NCBI GenBank assembly: GCA_015491585.1
Contig: WFVQ01000185.1
Location: forward strand, 1 to 5,704
Direction of reading: 5' to 3'
DNA: 5,704 nucleotides
Origin: Deltaproteobacteria bacterium
GTDB taxonomy: Bacteria > Desulfobacterota > Dissulfuribacteria > Dissulfuribacterales > S140-46
Below the pieces are notes generated by a model that did no database searches, was not told the DNA's origin, and saw only the letters and a program-made list of their open reading frames with translations. Shown here one piece after another: positions 1 to 5,704 of this stretch; the first letter of the stretch is position 1; each line of letters begins with the position of its first letter. A program made the translations under genes and the position numbers.

Positions 1-1167
1 ACTGTCAAGATCGGCGGTGGGGATTACGTGTTCGAGACAGGCGGTGAGACCTGCCTTTTCAGGCACGAGAAGAGGTTCGAGCACCCCACCGGCATAGCGG
101 TGCTGGTCTCCACCTCCATGTCCGGTGAGGACGTGCAGGGCAGGTTCGACAGGTTCAACACCCTCCGCTACGACAGGGTCGGTCTTACCCTCAAGGCCGA
201 TCTCATCGCCGTCAAGGATGATGGCGACCAGGCCGCGTTCGAGGCCCTTGTGGAGAAGGCGAGGGAGAGCTGCCCCGACGCTCCGCTCATCCTCATGAGC
301 GGCTCCCCCGACGCCCTCAAGGCGGCAGCGGGCAAGTGCGGCGACCACAAGCCACTGCTCTATTGCGCCACCAAGGAGAACGCCGATGCTATGGCTGCGG
401 TGGCCAAGGAGCTGGAGTGCCCATTGGCCGTCAAGGGCGCTACCATCGGGGAGACCGCCGAGCTCGCCGAGAAGCTCCAGGGCGACGGACTCAAGGACCT
501 GGTCCTGGATACCGGCGCCCGTACCATGAGGGCGGTCTTCGAGGACCAGGTGGCCATCAGGCGCGCCTCCATAAACCATAAGTTCAGGCCGCTGGGCTTT
601 CCGACCATAACTTTTCCGTGCGAGATGACCGACGATCCCATGCTCGAGGCCATGATCGGGTCGGTGCTGGTCGCCAAGTACGCAGGGATCATGGTGCTCT
701 CCGACCTCCAGGGCGATACGCTGTTTCCGCTTCTCCTGGAGAGGCTCAACATCTTCACCGATCCCCAGCGCCCAATGGTGGTCCAGGAGGACATCTATCC
801 CATCAACGGGCCGGGAGAGGACTCTCCGGTCCTCATTACCTGCAACTTCTCCCTCACCTACTTCATCGTCTCCGGCGAGGTGGAAGGAAGCAAGGTGCCT
901 TCCTGGCTCCTCATCAAGGACACCGAGGGACTCTCGGTGCTCACCGCATGGGCAGCGGGCAAGTTCAGCGCCGATCTCATAGGTTCCTACGTCAAGAAGT
1001 CGGGAATAGAGGAGAAGGTGAAGCACCGCAGCCTCATCATCCCCGGCTACCTGGCCTCCATAAAGGGCGAGCTGGAGGAGGAGCTGCCAGACTGGAAGAT
1101 TCAGATCGGGCCCAGGGAGGCCAGCCATCTACCGGCCTTCCTGAGGGATTGGCAGCCGGAAAATTAG
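1..1167 (+). CDS. acsC: Corrinoid/iron-sulfur protein large subunit AcsC (5' end cut off by window)
   Basis: This is the cobalamin-carrying subunit of the corrinoid/iron-sulfur protein, a cytoplasmic methyl carrier between AcsE and acetyl-CoA synthase. The frame is open from base 1 (TVKIGGGDYVF...) and ends at TAG 1165-1167, giving 388 residues. Family members are about 440-450 residues, so roughly 55-60 N-terminal residues, which normally hold the [4Fe-4S] cysteine motif, lie upstream. The GTG at 28 is internal and is not the start, because the family-like VKIGG segment precedes it. The middle part fits the TIM-barrel domain. The C-terminal part from about base 790 fits the cobalamin-binding domain, with strongly family-like stretches NFSLTYF, DTEGLSVLTAWAAGKF, KKSGIEEKV, IIPGYLASIKGELEEELP and GPREAS. 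In archaea the homolog is CdhE; the acsE neighbour and the bacterial SECIS downstream favour the bacterial name. The identification is by recalled family motifs, not by a search. Confidence 0.95.
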   Translation, partial: TVKIGGGDYVFETGGETCLFRHEKRFEHPTGIAVLVSTSMSGEDVQGRFDRFNTLRYDRVGLTLKADLIAVKDDGDQAAFEALVEKARESCPDAPLILMSGSPDALKAAAGKCGDHKPLLYCATKENADAMAAVAKELECPLAVKGATIGETAELAEKLQGDGLKDLVLDTGARTMRAVFEDQVAIRRASINHKFRPLGFPTITFPCEMTDDPMLEAMIGSVLVAKYAGIMVLSDLQGDTLFPLLLERLNIFTDPQRPMVVQEDIYPINGPGEDSPVLITCNFSLTYFIVSGEVEGSKVPSWLLIKDTEGLSVLTAWAAGKFSADLIGSYVKKSGIEEKVKHRSLIIPGYLASIKGELEEELPDWKIQIGPREASHLPAFLRDWQPEN

Positions 1168-1170
1168 AAG

Positions 1171-1179
1171 AGGAGAGGG
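1171..1179 (+). promoter_or_regulatory. Ribosome binding site of acsE
   Basis: The purine-rich AGGAGAGGG lies 7 bases before the ATG at 1187 (11 bases if only AGGAG is counted). It falls in the 19-base gap after the acsC stop, which supports the 1187 start and coupled expression of the two genes. A second ATG at 1191 is out of frame with the gene. Confidence 0.75.
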
Positions 1180-1186
1180 TTGAGAC

Positions 1187-2077
1187 ATGTATGTTCAGTG
1201 TATAGCAGAGAGCATCAACATAATGGGCAAGCGCACCGGCGCTGCCATGAAGGAGCGGGATCCCGGCCCTATCCAGGAGATGGCCAACGAGGAGGTTGCC
1301 GACGGCGGTGATTTCCTCGATCTCAACATAGGTCCGGCCCGAAAGGACGGGCCGGAGCTCATGCCCTGGATCGTCCAGGTCGTGGAAGAGGTGACGGACT
1401 GCCCCCTTTCCCTGGACACCACCAATGCCGACGCCCTCATCGCCGGGATCAAGGCGGCCAAGGAGCCCGAGAAACATCTGATGAATTCCATCTCGCTGCA
1501 GCCCGAGAGGATGAAGAAGCTCATCCCGGTCGCGGCAGAGGCTGGATGTTATGTGGTGGGGCTGCTCTGGGGCGTGGACGGTATGCCCCGCGACTCCAAC
1601 GAACGCGCTGCCATGACCGTGGACCTGGTCATGGCCATGAACGAGGCGGGCATACCCAATGAGAAGATCCTCATCGATCCCATAGCCACGCCCATCACCC
1701 TGGGGTCGGACCAGGTGATGAGCGGGCTCGACTTCATGGCCATGCTGCCTGAGATAGCCCCTGGCGTGAAGTCAACGGTGGGCCTCTCCAACGTCTCAAA
1801 CGGAGTCTCCACCGAGAAGAGGCCCTACCTGAACAGGGCCTATTTAGCCATGCTCATGAAGTATGGGATATGGTCCGCCATCGTGGATACCTACGACCAC
1901 GAACTCATAGAGCTCGCCCACGGCGAGAGGCCGGAGCTGGTGAAGCTGGTCCACGACATCATGGATGGCAACGAGCCCGATCCCTCTGGCCTCAGCCCCA
2001 AGGAGCTGGAGTACTACAAGACCACCAGGGTCCTCATGGGCAAGACGGTCTTCTCCGAGTCGTGGCTTGAGCTCTAA
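1187..2077 (+). CDS. acsE: Methyltetrahydrofolate:corrinoid/iron-sulfur protein methyltransferase AcsE
   Basis: AcsE transfers the methyl group of methyl-tetrahydrofolate to cob(I)alamin on the corrinoid/iron-sulfur protein, linking the methyl branch of the Wood-Ljungdahl pathway to acetyl-CoA synthase. The 296-residue product is a pterin-binding TIM barrel of the dihydropteroate synthase superfamily. Visible motifs are FLDLNIGP (D45, N47), LSLDTTN (D77, N80), LMNSIS (N100), ILIDPI (D164) and GLSNVSNG (N202). D77, N100, D164 and N202 line up with the methyl-tetrahydrofolate contacts D75, N96, D160 and N199 of the Moorella enzyme as I recall it. The start at 1187 fits: the Moorella N-terminus aligns about two residues in, and a ribosome binding site precedes it. 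The protein is some 30 residues longer than the 262-residue Moorella enzyme, mostly from an insert around residues 243-275 before the closing strand (RVLMGKTVFSESWLEL). Its position directly after acsC supports the specific role over a generic methyltransferase or folate synthesis enzyme. It is probably in the acsC operon. Confidence 0.93.
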   Translation: MYVQCIAESINIMGKRTGAAMKERDPGPIQEMANEEVADGGDFLDLNIGPARKDGPELMPWIVQVVEEVTDCPLSLDTTNADALIAGIKAAKEPEKHLMNSISLQPERMKKLIPVAAEAGCYVVGLLWGVDGMPRDSNERAAMTVDLVMAMNEAGIPNEKILIDPIATPITLGSDQVMSGLDFMAMLPEIAPGVKSTVGLSNVSNGVSTEKRPYLNRAYLAMLMKYGIWSAIVDTYDHELIELAHGERPELVKLVHDIMDGNEPDPSGLSPKELEYYKTTRVLMGKTVFSESWLEL

Positions 2078-2090
2078 GATGTCTTTACTG

Positions 2091-2146
2091 TTCCGCAGTC
2101 TCGATGGCCGGGTTGTTACCCGGCCTTCTTGTAGTTTCTGGCGGAA
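2091..2146 (+). repeat. Outer inverted repeat enclosing the intergenic hairpin
   Basis: TTCCGCAG at 2091-2098 pairs with CTGGCGGAA at 2138-2146 with one unpaired G (2140). These arms flank the stronger GGCCGGGT/ACCCGGCC hairpin, so the RNA could form a two-tier stem with an asymmetric internal loop of 7 and 12 bases. Together the two tiers fill about half of the 115-base gap. They could be part of a terminator, a processing or stability element, or chance. The arms are short, so confidence is limited. Confidence 0.4.
2106..2137 (+). terminator. Probable intrinsic terminator after acsE
   Basis: GGCCGGGT (2106-2113) and ACCCGGCC (2118-2125) form a perfect 8-base-pair GC-rich stem with a 4-base TGTT loop, 29 bases after the acsE stop. 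It is followed by the T-rich but interrupted run TTCTTGTAGTTT (2126-2137). This is the form of a rho-independent terminator, but the weak T tract suggests partial read-through or an RNA stability role. If it terminates, the formate dehydrogenase gene would need its own promoter; I see no convincing one in the remaining bases. Confidence 0.6.
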
Positions 2147-2178
2147 TGTTCCATATTGACAGGATGGATCAAGGTTTA

Positions 2179-2185
2179 GGGAAGG
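2179..2185 (+). promoter_or_regulatory. Ribosome binding site of the formate dehydrogenase fusion gene
   Basis: GGGAAGG lies 7 bases before the ATG at 2193. A second purine patch, AGGA at 2187-2190, is too close to the start to be the main site. The site supports 2193 as the true start, as does the immediate entry into a [2Fe-2S] domain that begins at its usual N-terminal strand (TIKLTIDGKEV). Confidence 0.6.
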
Positions 2186-2192
2186 TAGGATC

Positions 2193-5100
2193 ATGGCTGA
2201 TACCATAAAGCTGACAATCGACGGTAAGGAGGTCCAGGCCGCTCCGGGCGCCTCCCTGATCGAGGCCGCGGCCGAGGCCGGGATCGAGATCCCCTCCCTC
2301 TGCCGCCTCGAGGGTGGTGGCGAGCCCAAGAGGCCGTGCCTTATGTGCATGGTGGAGGTGGAGGGGAAGGGCAGGATGCGCGCATGCAACACCCCTGCCG
2401 AGGATGGCATGGTGGTAGTCACCAGGTCTGCGGAGCTGGAGCAGTTCCGGAAGGAGAGGCTCCAGGCGTTGGCTGCCAATCACTATGGCGACTGCAAGGC
2501 GCCGTGCAATCTGACCTGCCCGGGCGGGATCAATGTCCAGGGATACGTCAATCTCATCGCCAGGGGCGAGTACGAGGCCGCGTGGCGCCTCATACGCGAG
2601 AAGAATCCCCTGCCCATCTCGGTGGGCCGAGTCTGCCCCAGGTTCTGTGAGACCAGGTGTAGGAGGGTGCTCCTGGAAGAGCCCATAGCCATCAACCACC
2701 TGAAGCGGTTCGTGGCCGACTGGGCGGCCGAAAACGGGATAGACGAGGGGCCCATGCCTCCGCCAACAGGCAAGAAGGTGGCCATAATCGGCGGCGGGCC
2801 TGCCGGCTTGTCAGCAGCCTACTATCTCAGGAAGCAAGGCCATGACGTCACCATATTCGAGGCGGAGAAGCAGCTCGGTGGCCTTCTGAGGTATGGGATC
2901 CCCAACTACAAGCTCCCCAAGAAGATGGTGGACAAGGAGATCCAGGCCATCGTGAGGATGGGTGTCCACGTGAGGACCGGGAAGAGGTGGGGAGACGACT
3001 TCACCATCCAGGAACTCAAGGACCAGGGCTTCGACGCCGTGTTCATCGCCACCGGCCTCGTGCGCCAGAAGCGCATGGACATAGACGGTTCGGAGCACAC
3101 CGCTGACGGTCTCCACTTCCTCCGCGAGGTGAACACCGGGGCGGCTCCGGAGGTGGGCGAGCGCGTTCTCATTGTTGGGGGTGGTGACATAGCCATAGAT
3201 TCTGCCAGGAGCGCCAGGCGCCTCGGCGCCAAGGACGTCACTGTAATCTATCCCAGAAGCAGGGTCGAGCTGCCGGCCCAGCAGCGGGACATAGAGGAGG
3301 CCGAAAAGGAGGGGGTCCAGTTCCTCCTCATGTCCATGCCCCTCCGCATCATCAAGGAGGAGAAGGGTGTGCGGGTGGAGATGGCCAGGACCGTTCTGGG
3401 CGAGCCGGACGAGAAGGGGATAAGGCATCCGGTGCCCATGCCCGGGTCCCGTCTCTTCTGGGAGGGTGACACGGTCATAGCGGCGCTGGGCCAGGAGGGC
3501 GATCCCTATTTTCAGAGTTTCGGCGAGATAGAGGCCCAGCTTAAGCTGACCCCGCGCAACACCATCAAGGCCAATCCCAGCACCATGGCCACCAATATCC
3601 CAGGCATATTCGCCGGCGGAGACGTGGCCTCTGGGCCAAGGACCGTGATCCAGGCGGTGGCGGGCGGCCGCAGGGCGGCAGAGGCCATCCACGAATACAT
3701 GATGGGAGAGAAGGTCGGTCTCGCAGAGGCCAGGTTCAACTTTTCCAAGGGTAAGAAGTTCGAGGACGTGGACCTCCACAACTTCGACGGCTACTCCATG
3801 CGCCTCAGCGAGACCATGCCCGCCAGGCCGGCGGAGCGCAGGGTGGGCGACTTCGACGAGGTGGAGCTGGGCTTCACCGAGGAGATGGCGCGGCGCGAGG
3901 CAGGCAGGTGCCTCCAGTGCGGCTGCCTGGGACTCTCAAAGTGCACCTACAGGGAGCTTGCCATCGAGTACAAGGTGAATGCGGCCAAGTCTCCCAAGAG
4001 GCTTCTCTATCCCATCGACAGGAGCCATCCGTTCATTGCGGTGGATCCCAACAAGTGCGTGGCCTGCTCCAGATGTGAGAGGAGCTGCAAGTACGGCGCC
4101 CTGGAACTCTCGTTCACCGAGGATCAGGCGGCTGGCACCGTCTCCGACATCTCCATAAAGCTCAACGAAAAATGCGTATCCTGCGGCGCCTGCGTAGATG
4201 CATGTCCCACTGGCGCGCTGGCAAAGCACGCTGCTGTGGTTCCGCTCCTGCCAGGCCAGGCAGAGACAGTCAAGAGCGTATGCACATACTGCGGCACCGG
4301 CTGCAGTGTTGATATATTGGTCCACAACGGCGCGCTGATGGAGGTCAAGGCGGATCCCAAGAGCCCGCCCAACTGGGGGCAGCTTTGCGTCAAGGGGCGG
4401 TTCGGATACACCTTCTACCGTCATCCTGACAGGCTCACCAGACCCTTGATAAGGGAGAGCATCGAGGAGCCCTTCAGGGAGGTGTCCTGGGACGAGGCGG
4501 TGAAGTTCGTGGCCTCCAGGCTGTCGTCCATAAAGGCACAATACGGGGCCGACAGCATAGGGGTGCTTTCCTCATCCAGGTGTACGAATGAAGAGAACTA
4601 TCTGGCACAGAAACTGGCACGCGCGGTTATCGGCACCAACAACGTCGATAACTGCGCACGGGTCTGACACGCTCCCACGGTCAGCGGTCTGCTGGCCACA
4701 CTGGGAAGCGGGGCTGCCACGACGCCGTTCGAGCAGATCATAGGTGCCGACGTCCTGGTGGTGTGCGGTTCCAATACCACCGAGGCCCATCCTATAGTCG
4801 GGCTCAAGGTGAAAGAGGCCGTAGCCAACGGCACCAAGCTCATCGTCATAGATCCGCGCCGTACCGATGTGGCGGCTATGGCCGAGGAGCAGGAGGATGG
4901 GATATGGCTCAGGCTCAAGCCTGGAACCAACATTCCCCTCGTGAACTCGCTGCTCCACGCCATCCTTGAGGAAGGGCTCGAGGACGAGGAGTTCATCAAG
5001 GCGCGAGTGGAGAACTTCGAGGCCCTGAAGGAGCACATAAAGGACTATTCGCCCGAGAGCGTCGCCAGCGTTGCAGGCGTTTCCGCCGATCTTATCAGGA

Positions 5101-5704
5101 AGGCGGCCAGGATGTACGCCTCGGCCGGGAAGGCGATGATCATATACGGCTTGGGAGTGGCCGAGCACAAGGGCGGCACCGCCGGTGTCATGGCCCTTGC
5201 CAACCTGGTCCTGGCCACCGGAAACGTGGGCAGGCCCCATACCGGAATCGATCCGCTCAGGGGCCAGAACAACGTGCAGGGCGCATGCGACATGGGTACT
5301 CTCCCCTACACATATCCCGGCTACCAGCCCCCTGACGACGAGAAGGTGCTGGAGAAGTTCGCCAAGGCTTGGGGGGTGCAGTCCCTGCCGGTCACCGACG
5401 GATTGCTCGAGCCCCAGATGTACGAGAAGGCACTGGAAGGGGAGTTCAAGGCCCTCTATGTCATCGGCTACGATCCAGCCCAGACCCAGGGCAACATAGG
5501 CAAGGTGAAGGAGGCCTTGGAGAGGCTCGAATTCCTGGTCTATCAGGACATGTTCCTCACCGAGACGGCCGAATACGCCCACGTGGTGCTTCCCGCTGCC
5601 TGTTTCTATGAGAAGGATGGCACGTTCACCAGCGGCGAGCGGAGGGTCAGGAGGATCAAGAAGGCGGTGCCTCCTCCAGGCGATGCAAAGGCGGACTGGG
5701 AGAT
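2193..5704 (+). CDS. fdhA: Selenocysteine-containing formate dehydrogenase fused to [2Fe-2S], GltD-like FAD/NAD(P) and ferredoxin modules (3' end beyond window)
   Basis: This is a predicted cytoplasmic Mo/W-bis-pterin formate dehydrogenase (CO2/formate interconversion) joined to its own electron-transfer modules. No signal peptide is visible. Modules in order: residues 1-78, NuoG-like [2Fe-2S] domain (C37, C49, C52, C65); about 85-180, GltD-type Fe-S segment (H97, C101, C105, C109, C148, C152, C156); about 193-505, FAD/NAD(P) oxidoreductase with IIGGGPAG (199-205), IVGGGDIA (327-334) and GIFAGGDV (471-478); C573, C576, C578, C584, an extra Fe-S motif; 620-675, two-cluster ferredoxin (C622/625/628/632 and C661/664/667/671); from about 690, the formate dehydrogenase domain with its [4Fe-4S] motif C697, C700, C704, C732 and K734. 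TGA 4665-4667 is read as Sec825 in CARV-U-HAP, with H826 next. The frame then stays open for 345 complete codons, including LRGQNNVQGACDMG with R1023. These match Sec140, His141 and Arg333 of E. coli FdhF. The C-terminal pterin-binding end is missing. It probably supplies formate to the methyl branch next to acsC-acsE. NADP(H) versus NAD(H) is not decided by the sequence. Confidence 0.92.
4665..4667 (+). other. Selenocysteine codon (TGA, Sec825)
   Basis: The TGA sits exactly where formate dehydrogenases carry Sec or Cys as the metal ligand, between NCARV and HAPTV, and the conserved histidine follows. The same frame continues with family-typical sequence to the window end with no stop. A SECIS-like hairpin begins directly after it. 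This is recoding, not a gene end or a nonsense mutation. The next in-frame ATG is at 4878, so automatic annotation would probably split the gene into two pieces. Confidence 0.95.
4668..4709 (+). promoter_or_regulatory. Bacterial SECIS element of the formate dehydrogenase gene
   Basis: GGTCAGC (4679-4685) pairs with GCTGGCC (4691-4697) around the loop GGTCT (4686-4690): seven pairs including one U-G wobble. A lower helix, TCCCA (4673-4677) with TGGGA (4702-4706), lies beneath it across a small internal loop, and GC 4671-4672 can extend it with GC 4708-4709 around one unpaired A. The loop starts 19 bases after the TGA, the same distance and the same GGTCT loop as in E. coli fdhF as I recall it. 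The loop G and U needed for SelB binding in E. coli (G23, U24 counting from the U of UGA) fall at 4687 and 4688. The bulged U17 corresponds to T4681, which here can wobble-pair with G4695. The element lies inside the coding sequence, as is usual in bacteria. Confidence 0.88.

Noticed and set aside
28..30. GTG as the start of acsC
   Set aside because: The frame is open to base 1 and the preceding residues (TVKIGGGDY) belong to the family, so the gene begins upstream of the window.
618..1205. Forward open frame of 195 residues in another frame
   Set aside because: It overlaps acsC in a shifted frame and is rich in Arg, Gly and His with no family resemblance.
2129..2157. TTGTAG - 17 bases - CATATT as a promoter
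   Set aside because: Spacing is right but only three and four of the six positions match the consensus, and the first hexamer is in the hairpin tail.
1965..2159. Small forward open frame spanning the end of acsE and the gap
   Set aside because: Most of it overlaps acsE out of frame, it runs through the hairpin, and no ribosome binding site or conserved sequence supports it.
2156..2161. TTGACA as a -35 promoter element for the formate dehydrogenase gene
   Set aside because: The hexamer is perfect but no -10-like sequence lies 16-18 bases downstream; that region is the ribosome binding site and start.
2078..2192. Riboswitch (for example cobalamin) in the gap
   Set aside because: The gap is 115 bases and most of the structure is two simple hairpin arms. 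I see no conserved cobalamin or other riboswitch core.
2811..3779. Reverse-strand open frame of 322 residues
   Set aside because: It lies wholly opposite the FAD/NAD(P) module of the fusion gene. The product is low-complexity and rich in His, Leu and Gly with no recognisable motif, as expected from the antisense of GC-rich coding DNA.
4665..4667. TGA as the true end of the gene, or a nonsense mutation making a pseudogene
   Set aside because: It lies at the known Sec position, is followed at once by a SECIS hairpin of standard geometry, and the frame continues with intact family sequence for 345 complete codons.
4572..5582. Reverse-strand open frame of 336 residues
   Set aside because: It is antisense to the catalytic domain after the Sec codon. 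It looks long partly because callers stop the real gene at TGA; the forward frame has clear formate dehydrogenase motifs.
4763..5611. Short forward open frames after the Sec codon (4763-4969, 5185-5499, 5369-5611)
   Set aside because: They are out of frame with the formate dehydrogenase, which stays open throughout, and have no recognisable motifs.

Overview
The window is GC-rich bacterial DNA carrying part of a Wood-Ljungdahl (reductive acetyl-CoA) gene cluster. All three genes lie on the + strand. The organism is most likely an anaerobe that makes or breaks down acetyl-CoA through this pathway and has selenocysteine machinery, because the third gene is read through an in-frame TGA followed by a bacterial-type SECIS hairpin. 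AGG for arginine and ATA for isoleucine are frequent despite the high GC. I cannot assign a phylum from the sequence alone; anaerobic Desulfobacterota, Chloroflexota and Actinomycetota lineages are all plausible.

Layout. (1) 1-1167: 3' part of acsC, the large subunit of the corrinoid/iron-sulfur protein; its N-terminal [4Fe-4S] region lies before the window. (2) 1187-2077: acsE, the methyltetrahydrofolate:corrinoid protein methyltransferase, 19 bases after acsC with a good ribosome binding site and probably co-transcribed. (3) 2078-2192: a 115-base gap, the only sizeable non-coding stretch, holding a GC-rich hairpin with a T-rich tail nested inside a second inverted repeat, then the ribosome binding site of the next gene. 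(4) 2193-5704, running off the end: one very large reading frame that fuses a [2Fe-2S] domain, a GltD-like FAD/NAD(P) oxidoreductase with its Fe-S motifs, a two-cluster ferredoxin, and a molybdenum/tungsten formate dehydrogenase catalytic subunit. The selenocysteine codon is TGA at 4665-4667. Standard gene callers stop there and lose the second half of the catalytic domain.

How they work together. The formate dehydrogenase would reduce CO2 to formate (or the reverse), the first step of the methyl branch. After formate is converted to methyl-tetrahydrofolate by enzymes not in this window, AcsE moves the methyl group to the cobalamin carried by the AcsC-containing protein, which delivers it to acetyl-CoA synthase. 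The most notable content is the fused, selenocysteine-containing formate dehydrogenase, which carries its own NAD(P)H-type flavin module and could link formate/CO2 chemistry directly to pyridine nucleotide and possibly ferredoxin.
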